The position numbers and the translations under genes were made by a program. Below the pieces are notes generated by a model. The model was not told where the DNA came from. It saw only the letters and a list, made by a program, of their open reading frames with translations, and did no database searches. This document shows positions 10,801 through 20,143 of a stretch of 64,000 nucleotides of DNA, in pieces. The stretch lies in contig CM064569.1 in NCBI GenBank assembly GCA_032716605.1, positions 11,071,538 through 11,135,537 of the forward strand. Direction: 5' to 3'. The DNA comes from Paralithodes platypus (lineage: Eukaryota; Arthropoda; Malacostraca; Decapoda; Lithodidae). Each line of letters opens with the position of its first letter. The stretch's first letter is position 1.

Positions 10801-11295
10801 ATCGACTAACTTCAATGCCTCCCCTTTCAATTGACCACGGAGATATGTGAACCTTTGGATGGATGTGAGTGTTTTATTATGATGGACGGAACACTCAAAA
10901 ATATCCCAAAATCCAGTCCAGGTAGCCGAATCCCCGGAAAAGGTAGGCAAAGTAAGCTTCGGCAGGTTAAAACCAGTCGCCTTTGGTGTACCGGTATCCT
11001 TAACAGAGGTTGATTCTTGGGTGGAAGATAGTCTGGCTAAGGCTGTATTAACATTCTCAAAGTACTCAAGATCTGCCGACATTTCTTCTTCCACATCGTC
11101 AGTAACTGTCAATAAACCATATACCTGCTGAGCATAACTATCATAAGTAGCTAGCGATTTAGTAACAGTAGCAAATTTACCTTTAATTTGATCAGCCGTA
11201 GCACTTATTAAAAATTCATCAAGATCTCTTAAACATCTATTTAAACTTCCCTTCATCCCTCCCTTAAGAATCTTAAGTTTCTTTAAATCTGTCAT
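7702..11295 (-). CDS. BEL/Pao Gag-protease-reverse transcriptase-RNase H polyprotein
   Basis: A 1,197-codon ORF with an ATG start at 11295. Domains in order: coiled N-terminus; DUF1759-type Gag near residues 108-250 (FNLPKLTLPTFSGD, then LKGEALKLV); zinc-knuckle-like Cys/His clusters about 312-375 (CKLCSVHGHLWYQC, CTSCLARDHFNSTC, CKYCKGKHWFSLC); DUF1758 aspartic protease about 435-580 with LLDQCSQRSFV, where a Cys stands at the usual Gly; reverse transcriptase about 730-900 with VANIEKAF and YVDNLQGT, i.e. Asn at two positions where Asp is common; and Peptidase_A17/RNase H region about 930-1150 (FLGHKWDT, LFDPLGFL, AFSDASNSAYG, KLELTALLLSARL, VWSDSHIALSW). The last about 40 residues are out of frame after a break near 7830. 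Whether the Asn variants still work is unknown; some BEL lineages may carry them naturally. Confidence 0.92.
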   Translation of the reverse strand: MTDLKKLKILKGGMKGSLNRCLRDLDEFLISATADQIKGKFATVTKSLATYDSYAQQVYGLLTVTDDVEEEMSADLEYFENVNTALARLSSTQESTSVKDTGTPKATGFNLPKLTLPTFSGDSATWTGFWDIFECSVHHNKTLTSIQRFTYLRGQLKGEALKLVDGYKLEATSYESVVELLKRTYGRVEVIKTALITKFFTLDPPSYDVADLKEYYASFESLLRSMETMAVTKEEIFSVNILNKIPSPPREILRRQLSDSPLNLEALVQVYQTEVFNMESTGHYRQVEMSPSTAAFPVQTSPKQKRPISLGCKLCSVHGHLWYQCPKYPKATQKIGKAKSLKLCTSCLARDHFNSTCTNSYIKPCKYCKGKHWFSLCTQSDRHDDKEKGRTPKESHEKSKSEGDKVSSMSIASRECQLLPTMMLPVVGSNNNTIMTRTLLDQCSQRSFVLRSSLPQLKCTSKGQENLRLHGFTGEIDSSDYDIVEISYVCRRKVCPIKAVVVDTLPSFYIASEIQPHLKYLRCKGYKLADDQLSANNGIMLLVGTDYYYDLVHPGYRRVDKLIMLPTIQGYAITGSYATSSQDTQVEVVTVLKVAVSPIDKYIRPNVPNNTCTDIDKLWDLDNIGIDPHELDRESKLALSSYVETVSYDSGRGQYVVRLPWNDNKSKLPTNFHLALGRLRGLQKQFVKDPSYCETYAAVLAEQVQRGFVERVDLNEYGDNIHYLAHHGIKKDSSTTPVRIVYDCSAKSSDRSYNLNDCLYTGPSLVSDLAQIMLRFRCHKFAWVANIEKAFLILQLHCEDRDSTRFLWPRDPMDLDSEYLVYRFRVVLFGATCSQFLLNATILRHLEEAGLDPDFKNEIKQGIYVDNLQGTGDNEDLLLKRCWEIRDICAKAHLYLREWATNSDLLKGQFTSDGVATEDSEVKFLGHKWDTTTNCIFFCHTPYGSELMTKRNCLSLSARLFDPLGFLLPVTIRARMFLQQLWRLKLDWDTPLPIELQDTWRLIWSDLSTCCKVQLPRQVISGHQVDLHAFSDASNSAYGTAIYICNGSEATLAIAKAKVAPIKKITVPKLELTALLLSARLIKFTLDAYTDILQINNVYVWSDSHIALSWVHSQKVLPVYVSNRTDEIHNLVPTAKFRYVSTRVNPSDIISRGSRRNSICRPLFGGMDLHGLHLQLNGLRISGNAYLILQVGPKMMC

Positions 11296-12104
11296 CGTTA
11301 AGGTCTAATTTTAAGCAACTTAAACTACAATGAGGTCAGACTACAAACCGTTAATCGCTTAGGAATCAACAGCGGCAAACCCCCATTACTTAAGAAATTT
11401 ACTCAAAAAGAATTACATAATAATTACATTCCCCTTAACATAAACTATCGAAAGGAAATTATCTAACTAGACAAAAGAATTAAATACTAAATCTATTAAA
11501 GAAAGGGTAAGGTGAAGCACTAATTATTGTAAGCCCTTTATAGGTAAGCCTAGTTGGTTAAGCTACAATCATGAGGTCTGACTATTAACTGTCAATCGCT
11601 TAGGAATTAACAAAGACCGACTCTCATGACCGCCACTGTAAGCAACTAGGCCTAGGCTATTATGAAATTGAAATATAAAAGGTCACATGAGAACCCTCCC
11701 CACCAGCAAAATGAAGAATGAGTCTCACAATGACAAAACACCACTAACACCACAGGCACACCACCAAAGCGAAATGAACAGCAACCGCAGACACCCGCAG
11801 GCCCAGACTGCTTAGCCTAGCCTAGCCAGGAGCGCAAAATGGTGGCCGACGAAATTACCCCTACCCCAAACTCCAGCCCAGCTAACCCACCAAAAAACGC
11901 CAAGGATCACACGCCCCAAAAAACCTGGAAACTAGTCCCAAAAAAGATAGGGACGGCGCCTAAATGGTAAAAAACACGAGGGAAGAAGCTGGGTCTAAAC
12001 TAGGGAAATGGCAGTCGGCCAACAACGCGCGAGGCGGCAGTCATTTGTTAGCCCACAAGCGTCAAGGAAGCAAACAAAACGGTACTACGGTACGGAAGCT
12101 TAAG
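11296..12104 (-). other. BEL/Pao leader (5' UTR) with an internal direct repeat
   Basis: Non-coding between the primer site and the gag ATG. A block of about 45-50 bp near 11322-11370 recurs near 11561-11612, with shared cores CTACAAT, ATGAGGTC(A/T)GACTA and TCAATCGCTTAGGAAT. It may be a packaging or regulatory repeat; function unknown. Confidence 0.55.
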
Positions 12105-12118
12105 GGCACGAAGGACCA
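12105..12118 (-). other. BEL/Pao primer-binding site
   Basis: On the minus strand this reads TGGTCCTTCGTGCC, five bases inside the LTR. TGG complements the CCA end of a tRNA, as expected for a primer site. The tRNA identity is not assigned from sequence alone. Confidence 0.6.
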
Positions 12119-12123
12119 TTATT

Positions 12124-12698
12124 TGTCGGGAATTTAGATAAAGAGGTTAAATTGCATATCACTGGTACATGAAATATCCCAACAAATAGTTATAATATAA
12201 TTACCAACGAGGTATTCGATGGGTCTAATCCAGTCCCCCACACACGCGGCTAATTCAATTGCATGACATGTAGGAATGTTCACATAATACAATATCGATA
12301 CAATGAACTTAGCTTAGAGGACTGGTGATGTAGGACTGTTGTTAATATTGTTATAGATTAATATTTGTAGCACATGGTGAACTGTGGGTTGAGTCAGAGC
12401 CGGGGGAGGAGATGTTGACTGTATGGTGTTGATTGAGAGACTAAAGGGCCGGCGTCCGATCGCTTCGCGAAATTACATATGGCTGCCGGCTCATAATAAT
12501 TATAACCCATAACTTGGTTTCATAATACATCTAGAGCTGATGTAGATATTTATACATTACAGTTAATATTTAACCTAACTTAAGAATAAACTACAATACA
12601 CAAAGAACCAGCCGAAATCGTACAAGCGATACGATACCGCCAAATTCAAATGTCCTATTGGACCAAAACCTGTCGGGATCATTACCCTATTCCCGACA
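12124..12698 (-). repeat. BEL/Pao 5' LTR (sense minus)
   Basis: A 575-bp LTR, nearly identical to 5323-5900, followed on the + side by the TSD copy GCGCC at 12699-12703. Confidence 0.93.
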
Positions 12699-12703
12699 GC
12701 GCC

Positions 12704-14107
12704 TTTGTGGGCTCCTGCGGTCCACAGGAGCTGTTCTCCTCAGGACAGGCTTGGTGTGCATGCTTCTAACATCCCTTTGCATACTCTCTCCCGATCACCC
12801 CCTTTACCACTGTCTCTCTCTCTGACCTTCTTTTTTTCCATTGCTCCTCACCTTTATTCAATTACTTGCCCCCTTGGGTTCTGCATACGGTTTCCATAGC
12901 CGGCCCATTGTATTGCATGCGCCGTCCTCTGAGATATTTACATGTACTTAGAATAGGTTTGAGGGTTCTTAGTTAGTAGAGGTTAAGAACTCTGTGTGTC
13001 TCCATTATTGATTTAGTGTTCTGCTCTTTTATTTAATGCTAGACTGGGATAAGGTTTCTGTAGTCGTTGTCACCGATGTGTGTATGGTTTGCTTATACCT
13101 ACACGACTTCGACCGGTCCTGTGGTAGCCTGTGTTGTCTTTTCGCTTGCGTTCTTTATGAGTGCAGCATTGTGTTGACTGAGGGCTTTGGCCTGTTCCAG
13201 TTCCACACTTTGCTGCCTCTTTGCTTATCTTTTGAGGGTCGCCAGGATAGAACCAGATACTTGTGATCTGAATCTATCAAGAGAGCACCCCAGTCAATTA
13301 ACGTAACTTAAAGGATGCAGTCTTAAGGACATCGCTAGGCTACGAGCCTGTCATGCTCAACCCCAGTTCCTTACCTAGAGTATTCCAGCTAGACATTATT
13401 AATCGAGTAGACACTTATTAGTATTTAATATAAGCTCTTTGATATGTACGCATTATTATTCACAGCATTTATTAGTCTAGGTTGTTGTTGAGTTTCACAA
13501 CCATAGCAGACTGTTTCGTTAATGAGGAAGTACTTCTTTTAGTGTCGAGCATTGCTACCGTTGCGCATTTATAGTATTCTCGTGTTTGTTAACAATATAT
13601 GTCCTATCTTTTAGTGTATTCAGTTTACATGTGTGGTGTCCTGCCTCCTGCCTTTATATAATTTAAGATACGAGCATCTTATGAGCATCAGACTTTCTTC
13701 AGAAGTTTCCAGGTCTATGCTGTAGGACTATACTTCACTTTCTTTGAGATAGGAGTGAAGAGTTTATTGTTGTTTAGAGTAACTGTATTGAAGCATCTTT
13801 TTGTTGTATTAAATCTTGCAGTGATTTAATTGATCTTTCCATAGATTCCTTCTTTTTATGCATTTTAATGTAACTTGCATCTTGTTTGTTATCAGGCTAT
13901 ACCAGTGTGGGTTAGCCTGAAGTAGAGTACATTTATGCCCAGTTAAGGATACCCCGTTATTGCAGATTAACTCTGGAGGGTATAGGTGTTTTTGTTCGCC
14001 GGTATATAAGTTCGAGGGTTTGGATCTAGCGTACTGTTGTTGCATAGTGCCCTATTACTAGTCCAATCATTAAGTGCCCTGTTTTATTCGTAGCCCCGGT
14101 CGTAACA
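12704..14107 (+). repeat. Gypsy 5' LTR, segment 2
   Basis: Resumes the LTR after the BEL insertion (TTTGTGGGCTCC) and ends GTCGTAACA. It matches 18848-19833 but contains 419 bp (13317-13735) absent from the 3' LTR. Total length without the insertion is 1,808 bp. Confidence 0.9.
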
Positions 14108-14109
14108 AA

Positions 14110-14125
14110 TGGCGACCTTGCCTAG
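14110..14125 (+). other. Gypsy primer-binding site
   Basis: TGGCGACCTTGCCTAG begins two bases after the LTR end (14107). TGGCGACC is a common opening of primer sites in Ty3/gypsy elements. The region 14126-14342 before the ATG is an untranslated leader. Confidence 0.6.
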
Positions 14126-14342
14126 TATCTTATCTTAGTCGTCATACCAAATGAACTAAGAAATAATTGCAGGATTTTTGGACATTTGTTTTTGAGGACT
14201 ATTTTGGACACGTTGGAATTTTTTTTGGCAACGTAGTATAGCACTTGAGTTGTCTTCAAGCATTTTTTTGAGTGAATAGTGCTACATGAGAGTTTAGGTA
14301 CTTCTTTTTTTTTATAAACGTTGAGAATTTTCGGTGGACACT

Positions 14343-17300
14343 ATGTCGAACGACGGATCAGTGTACAGTGAGGACTCAATACGGGAGGCAGGCGAGGAGG
14401 TGGAGAAGGTGGAGTTGTCTAGGGGCGCTTGGGTGGTGAACAGTGAGGAGGATGCTCGGATATTTTTGGAGGAGCCTGTGTCAGCGGATCGTGTGTCGGG
14501 GCTAGACCGGTACGGACTACAGTGTGTTGCCACAGTCTTAGGGTTTTCCGGTACTAGCGGTTTGTCGAGAAGTGAGCTGGTTACCTGTGTGCTCGGTGGG
14601 GTGCGTGGGGCTTCGGGTGGAGCGGGAGCTGGGGCACCTTCTGCCCAGCCCCCATTCCACTCGACTCCTACCATGGCGCCCCCTCGGGCTCCGGAGCCGG
14701 GTACGTTCCCGCAGGCCGATGCCCGCTGGCGGTTGGGTATGCCTCTAAGTGATTCACGGGGTGGGTCCCCGATAGTAGCACCCCCTCCTCAAGGTTTGTC
14801 TGCCGAGATGTTGTTTCAGCTCGAACTCGCCAAACTTAACCAGCAGGCTGAGCAACGAAAGCATGAGGCTGAGCAACGAAAGCATGAATCTGAGCAGCAG
14901 CAGCAGCTTGAGATGGCTAAGATTCAGCAGCAGCAGCGGGAAGCCGAGCTTCAGGTGGAGGCTACGAAGTACTGTGCAGACAGAGATCTTGAGAAGTCTC
15001 GGGTGGAGTCGACAGGGCAGCGTCTCGGTTCTGGGAATCGAGGTCTTGATCAGTCTTTATCGCACCTTCTTAAGTTAGTCCCTGCATTTGATGAGTCGGG
15101 TGTCACCAAGTTTTTCCTGCGTTTTGAGAAGAAGTGCCGGGAGCACCAATGGCCCGAGGTTAAGTGGGCAGCCCTTGTTTCCTCTAGGTTGGTTGGCAAA
15201 GGACTCAAGGCATATGATGCATTGCCCTTGGAGTCTTGCATCGATTATGAGGTACTGAAGGAAGCTGTTCTGCGGGCGTACGAGTTACAACCAGAGACAT
15301 ATAGGTTGAAGTTCCGGGGTGTTACGAAGGGTCGTGAGTGCACTTTTCTAGAACATGCCCGGGAACTGTCTGATGCTTTGAGAAATTGGCTGAGGTCAGA
15401 GAAGGTGACGACGTTCGGAGAGCTTGAGCAGTTAGTCCTTCTAGAGCAATTTTTTAAGTGCACAAGCGGCGACCTGACTTTGAACCTCAAAGAGAAACAG
15501 CCTAAAACTCTACAAAAGGCAGCTGAGATGGCTGACCTGAGAATGTCGCTGATTCGTGGGTGCGGGTCTGCACAACGGACCGATGCAGTTAACAAGGGGC
15601 GCAACACTCCACCCCCCCGAGTCAGTGATGCAACATTTAATAACGAAAGTAAGAGCAATGATACCAATTTTGATCACAAACCTAAAACCGTCCCGTTTAA
15701 GAAAGGTCAGGGCCCTTCCCCACCTCAGGGGAAGTCCAAGGGTGAAGTAGAGTGTTTTAAGTGTCATAACAAGGGGCATTTCGCACGTTCCTGCCCTAGT
15801 AACCAACCAACTGCAGTCGTGTCTTTGGCTAGCAACATTGGGGTGTCTCTGAGGTCTTCTGCATTTACCCGGGGTGATATGTCAGATGCGGGGGCACAGC
15901 CAGTGAAGAGGTGTCCGGAAGGCTCGAAACCTGTCCGCGATGCTTTTTGCGACCATAGAGGGTGTGGCTGCGTGAGTTGGGCAGGTTACAAGCATGGGTT
16001 GGAGTTGTTGCGTGATACAGGTGCATCCCAGACTCTGATGAAAAACTTTACAGGCCAACCTATAAATGCGGCACGGGTGGTTGTGGTGCAGGGTATTAAT
16101 GCTACAAGGTCATACCCGTTGGTTCGAGTAGAGCTGGAGGTTGAAGGTGTGACACGAGAGTTGGATGTCGGAATCGTGGAGAAACTGCCAGTAGAGGGCG
16201 TCGACCTTCTTCTTGGCAATGACTTTGCGGTACCTGCTTCTTTGGTTCCATCCTTAGTCGGTGCCGAGAGGGCGGCCGACGTGAGTAGGGAGGGGCAGGA
16301 GTTGGTCGAGAGGTGTCAATCACAGCAGAGGGCGTGTGTTGACACCCGATCTCGTGCATCTAAGGTGTCACAGCCTATTCCTCAGTCTCTAGACCAGCGG
16401 AGGAACGGTCGGAAGGAGAAAGCTAAAGTTGGGAGTAGTTTTGTGAGTTTTGACCCAGCGGCTCTTCTTAGCGACTTAGTAGTTGACCCAGAGGTGAGCT
16501 CCGGAGTGGCCCCAGAACCTGTCACCTGTGACATGGTTGGGCGTGATGGCACTCCGCGACTTAGTAGTTCCCTGGTGGAGGAGAGTTGTGGGAACGGGGC
16601 TATTGAACACGAGGACAGGGAAACATGTCATGTGAACCTGTTAAAGGAGTTTGTGAGGCAACCACCTGAGCAGCCTACTGTCCCAGCGTTGGTCTGCAGC
16701 GGCCAAGGTGGAGAAGGAGAGGGGGGCAGTAGGGCCCAGGTGGAGGAGAGTTGGGATTGTCATGTCTCGGCGGAGCAGTGGGCGGGGGACACGAGTCTGG
16801 TGGCTGTGGAAGCGCTAGAGCACCTGCCTGAGCAGCAGTGTCCAGCGCTCCAGCACCAGCTCGGTTCAGACCCCAATGGTCGTGCCGAGCACCCAAGCCT
16901 CACAACTCAGGCGGTGCACGAGGTTCCGCTGGCAGGCCACTTGAGTGTTAACCGACCATTGACCTCGTTGTTTCGGTGGTTCAAGGTGGGCGACGAGGCT
17001 TTGGCATGGTTGTCAGGCCAGGGTCGACCCATGGCTGCCAAGGGTGGTGGTCAGAAGGAGGACATTGAGCAGATTGGTGAGGTTGGCTGTGGAGTGGATG
17101 TGCCCGGTCGTTGCATAGCCTCCCAATGCTGCTCTAGTCGAATGCAACAGCCCTACCATAGACCGACTGTATCTGGCCATGTCGCTGAAGGTGGTGATGT
17201 TGCGCAGGCAGATGTAGTCGTAAGGAATGCGGGGGTGCGCATGTACGGTATCGGCGGGGAAGCCTTAGCAATTATGAACTATGGGAGTGACTGCACAGGT

Positions 17301-18056
17301 GGTACTGATTGTCCCTCTCATGACCTGGCTGTTCTAGGGCCGAAGGTGGAGAAGGAGGGAGACTTTAGTTTAGAAGCTGCGGTCTCGGCTGGGTTGTGGG
17401 AGGGCACGAGGCATGATGTTCTTCGAGATAAGTTGCAACCTCTTGTGTCTGAGTGCCAAGAGATGTTGTTTACTAGGCTGTGGCAGTGCATCCGCATGTT
17501 TGTTGCTTCTGCAGGCCTGATGTACGGGGTAGAATCCGACATGGAGGCTGTAGACAGTGCAAGGCTCAAGTTAGTTCCCTACCGTATAAATCCTGCTCAA
17601 CAGCCTGTCGTGAAAACAGAGCTAGACGACATGTGGAAAAAAGGTCTGAGGGATAAAGGATATCGTGAGTGGTCGTTGCCAGTGAGTTTGCAACGTGAGT
17701 TGAGTGGCAAGATCCGTGTGTATGGTGATTGCAAGAGTGTGGAAGCATTATCCCTGACAGACGCCTATCCATTACCTAGAATTGACGATACCATAGACCG
17801 CATCGGGGCTGCCTCGCTCGTCACGAAGGTAGAACTAGTGAAAGGTTATTGGCAGGCCCCGTTGCCGGAAAGAGCGAAGAGAAGTGCCAGTCTTGTGATG
17901 AACTGGGCAGTTTATCAGTGTCAGGTGTTGTTTTGCTGCCGGAACACAAGTTGGATGTGTGGCATGCTAAGGGCACTGATAATGTTTTGGCTGATTGTTT
18001 GTCACGGGAGGGTTTGTTTGCAGGAGAACCCTCGCCGTTCAGTCAGTGTGTGTTGA
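14343..18056 (+). CDS. Gypsy Gag-protease polyprotein with a truncated reverse transcriptase
   Basis: Long ORF; the first ATG is at 14343, although the frame is open from 14334. Parts: acidic N-terminus; a Gln/Glu-rich coiled stretch near 14800-15000; retrotransposon Gag region about 15050-15540 (FFLRFEKKCREHQWPEVKWA); a CCHC knuckle CFKCHNKGHFARSC at about residue 470; retropepsin LLRDTGASQTLM at about residue 557 with DLLLGNDF downstream; a long poorly conserved linker; and the start of a reverse transcriptase (YRINPAQQPVVKTELDDM, ALSLTDAYPLPRIDDTIDRI, VELVKGYWQAPL, with Glu where Asp is usual). It breaks off near 17900 in a deletion, so the YxDD box, RNase H and integrase are absent. Gag and protease could still be produced. 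Confidence 0.85.
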   Translation: MSNDGSVYSEDSIREAGEEVEKVELSRGAWVVNSEEDARIFLEEPVSADRVSGLDRYGLQCVATVLGFSGTSGLSRSELVTCVLGGVRGASGGAGAGAPSAQPPFHSTPTMAPPRAPEPGTFPQADARWRLGMPLSDSRGGSPIVAPPPQGLSAEMLFQLELAKLNQQAEQRKHEAEQRKHESEQQQQLEMAKIQQQQREAELQVEATKYCADRDLEKSRVESTGQRLGSGNRGLDQSLSHLLKLVPAFDESGVTKFFLRFEKKCREHQWPEVKWAALVSSRLVGKGLKAYDALPLESCIDYEVLKEAVLRAYELQPETYRLKFRGVTKGRECTFLEHARELSDALRNWLRSEKVTTFGELEQLVLLEQFFKCTSGDLTLNLKEKQPKTLQKAAEMADLRMSLIRGCGSAQRTDAVNKGRNTPPPRVSDATFNNESKSNDTNFDHKPKTVPFKKGQGPSPPQGKSKGEVECFKCHNKGHFARSCPSNQPTAVVSLASNIGVSLRSSAFTRGDMSDAGAQPVKRCPEGSKPVRDAFCDHRGCGCVSWAGYKHGLELLRDTGASQTLMKNFTGQPINAARVVVVQGINATRSYPLVRVELEVEGVTRELDVGIVEKLPVEGVDLLLGNDFAVPASLVPSLVGAERAADVSREGQELVERCQSQQRACVDTRSRASKVSQPIPQSLDQRRNGRKEKAKVGSSFVSFDPAALLSDLVVDPEVSSGVAPEPVTCDMVGRDGTPRLSSSLVEESCGNGAIEHEDRETCHVNLLKEFVRQPPEQPTVPALVCSGQGGEGEGGSRAQVEESWDCHVSAEQWAGDTSLVAVEALEHLPEQQCPALQHQLGSDPNGRAEHPSLTTQAVHEVPLAGHLSVNRPLTSLFRWFKVGDEALAWLSGQGRPMAAKGGGQKEDIEQIGEVGCGVDVPGRCIASQCCSSRMQQPYHRPTVSGHVAEGGDVAQADVVVRNAGVRMYGIGGEALAIMNYGSDCTGGTDCPSHDLAVLGPKVEKEGDFSLEAAVSAGLWEGTRHDVLRDKLQPLVSECQEMLFTRLWQCIRMFVASAGLMYGVESDMEAVDSARLKLVPYRINPAQQPVVKTELDDMWKKGLRDKGYREWSLPVSLQRELSGKIRVYGDCKSVEALSLTDAYPLPRIDDTIDRIGAASLVTKVELVKGYWQAPLPERAKRSASLVMNWAVYQCQVLFCCRNTSWMCGMLRALIMFWLIVCHGRVCLQENPRRSVSVC

Positions 18057-18121
18057 GAGTGGAGAAAAATCAGGCTTGCCCTGTAGAGCAGCCGTCAAAA
18101 AACAACATTAAAATTAAATAA
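17925..18121 (+). pseudogene. Remnant of the gypsy RNase H end
   Basis: In another frame, LPEHKLDVWHAKGTDNVLAD followed by CLSREGL matches the conserved end of gypsy RNase H ('H.KG.DNV.AD.LSR'). It sits directly behind the broken reverse transcriptase start, so roughly 350-400 codons of polymerase between them have been lost, and everything after RNase H (integrase) is gone too. Confidence 0.75.
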
Positions 18122-18444
18122 AAAAATCACATAAAAACTCTTTCTTTTTTATAGTTAATTGTGTGTTGCCAATGTTATAGCTAAAGTCCTAAGTTGAACC
18201 TGTCTTTCACTTAGTAGGCTGGGCTCTGTGAAGCTCGCTCAGGGAGCATAGCAGGCTAAAATTATACTATTATGTTTGGGAGGGGTTGTAAGATTTTATT
18301 TATGCTAATATGTTGTTTTATGTAAGAATTGAGCATTGCATTTCATTTCTGGTGGAGTGGCTAGGTGTGGCGGGTCTTGTCGGCATTCTGCCTTGTCAGA
18401 TATGGTGCTCGCCTAATGTTGAGCGTCCTATATCTTGGGCGGGG
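18122..18444 (+). other. Gypsy 3' untranslated region and polypurine tract
   Basis: No ORF. It ends with GGGCGGGG at 18437-18444, immediately before the 3' LTR, the expected place for second-strand priming. Confidence 0.55.
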
Positions 18445-19833
18445 TGTAACGTCTACCAGCGTGGGCAGAATCGCCTCTCGTTAGCCACTAGCGCTCGCCA
18501 GGGACATCGAAATGGGCTACAGTTATCCGAGAATGTTGTTCTTTCTTTCCTTGTGCTCGCATTGTCACAGACAGTCCAGTGGTGGTCTTTATTTTTGTCT
18601 GTGACAACGGGAAGTATTCTATATCATTAATAGAATATAAGATGCATTGTGTAAGAGTTAAGGAGAGAGAGATATATAGGCAGCGAGGTGGTAATATGTG
18701 CGTGCGTATGTATGTTATGTCTCGCTCGGAGGAGTTTTCCCGCTCGCGCGGGCTTTCCCTCGCCTTTGATTGGCTGGTGGTTCTTGGCGCGTCCTAGGGG
18801 CCTGCTGCCTTGTGACGTATCGGCCCGTGATTGGCCGAACATCGCGCCATTGTGGGCTCCTGCGGTCCACAGGAGCTGTTCTCCTCAGGACAGGCTTGGC
18901 GTGCATGCTTCTAACATCCCTTTGCATACTCTCTCCCGATCACCCCCTTTACCACTGTCTCTCTCTCTGACCTTCTTCTTTTCCATTGCTGCTCACCTTT
19001 ATTCAATTACTTGCCCCCTTGGGTTCTGCATACGGTTTCCATAGCCGGCCCATTGTATTGCATGCGCCGTCCTCTGAGATATTTACATTTACTTAGAATA
19101 GGTTTGAGGGTTCTTAGTTAGTAGAGGTTAAGAAGTCTGTGTGTGTCTCCATTATTGATTTAGTGTTCTGCTCTTTTATTTAATGCTAGACTGGGATAAG
19201 GTTTCTGTAGTCATTGTCACCGATGTGTGTATGGTTTGCTTATACCTACACAACTTCGACCGGTCCTGTGGTAGCCTGTGTTGTCTTTTCGCTTGCGTTC
19301 TTTACGAGTACAGCATTGTGTTGACTGAGGGCTTTGGCCTGTTCCAGTTCCACACTTTGCTGCCTCTTTGCTTATCTTTTGAGGGTCGCCAGGATAGAAC
19401 CAGATACTTGTGATCTGGATCTATCAAGAGAGCACCCCAGTCAATTAACGTAACTTAGAGGATCACTTTCTTTCAGATAGGAGTGAAGAGTTTATTGTTG
19501 TTTAGAGTAACTGTATTGAAGCATCTTTTTATTGTATTAAATCTTGCAGTGATTTAATTGATCTTTCCATAGATTCCTTTTTATGCATTTTAACGTAACT
19601 TGCATCTTGTTTGTTATCAGGCTATACCAGTGTGGGTTAGCCTGAAGTAGAGTACATTTATGCCCAGTTAAGGATACCCCGTTATCGCAGATTAACTCTG
19701 GAGGGTATAGGTGTTTTTGTTCGCCGGCATATATGTTCGAGGGTTTGGATCTAGCGTACCGTTGTTGCATAGTGCCCTATTACTAGTCCAATCATTAAGT
19801 GCCCTTGTTTTATTCGTAGCCCCGGTCGTAACA
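18445..19833 (+). repeat. Gypsy 3' LTR
   Basis: 1,389 bp, TGTAACG to GTAACA. It lacks the 419 bp present in the 5' LTR (junction near 19465) and keeps a single GCGCC at 18843-18847, the empty site for the BEL insertion. It is followed by TSD CATT (19834-19837). Several scattered substitutions relative to the 5' LTR. Confidence 0.92.
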
Positions 19834-19886
19834 CATTACATATTTGTTTAAATATAAAACATGAATTATGATGGGATTTACGTTCC

Positions 19887-19968
19887 TGGTGGATCACATA
19901 AATGCTTTCATTAATTTCATTGGAGGTGTTTGGTGTTGTGGTGAAATTAATAAAAAATAGATTATCAG
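19887..19968 (+). repeat. SINE-like repeat, truncated copy
   Basis: About 70 bp shared with 20217-20297 (ATGCTTTCATTAATTTCATT, then GGAGGTGTTTGGTG and AAATTAATAAA). It lacks the tRNA-like head found before the second copy. Confidence 0.6.
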
Positions 19969-20143
19969 TAGGTTCAGGGATATTTCATAGCGAGGCCGTT
20001 CTATATGATCTGTGCCTCATGAATATTCTTTCCTCTCCCTTAAACATTAGGCTACCATAGTGCGGTGGGAATATGAACATGATTAGATTAATATCCATTA
20101 TTCGAGAATGGATAATTAGTCGTAGGCGTGTGCATAAACCTTT

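Larger units (their letters stand above)
5323..12698 (-). mobile_element. BEL/Pao LTR retrotransposon, full length, nested in the gypsy LTR
   Basis: The 7,376-bp element starts TGTCGGG and ends CCCGACA, flanked by 5-bp duplications GCGCC (5318-5322 and 12699-12703). Sense is minus: 5' LTR 12124-12698, primer site, leader 11296-12104, gag-pro-RT-RNase H ORF 11295-7702, integrase region 7820-5966, 3' LTR 5323-5900. The two LTRs differ by only about two substitutions and two small indels, so the insertion is recent. The same site is present without the insertion in the gypsy 3' LTR near 18843-18847. The integrase half carries a frameshift and three nonsense codons. Confidence 0.93.
4919..19833 (+). 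mobile_element. Ty3/gypsy LTR retrotransposon, pol-deleted, host of a BEL insertion
   Basis: The element starts TGTGACG and ends GTAACA, flanked by a 4-bp duplication CATT (4915-4918 and 19834-19837). Total span is 14,915 bp, of which 7,381 bp are a nested BEL/Pao element plus its TSD. Parts in order: 5' LTR (4919-5322 and 12704-14107), primer-binding site, one gag-pro-partial pol ORF (14343-18056), a purine-rich tract GGGCGGGG just before the 3' LTR, and the 3' LTR (18445-19833). Integrase, RNase H and most of the reverse transcriptase are missing, so it is non-autonomous. The intact TSD shows that both LTRs belong to one insertion. Confidence 0.9.
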
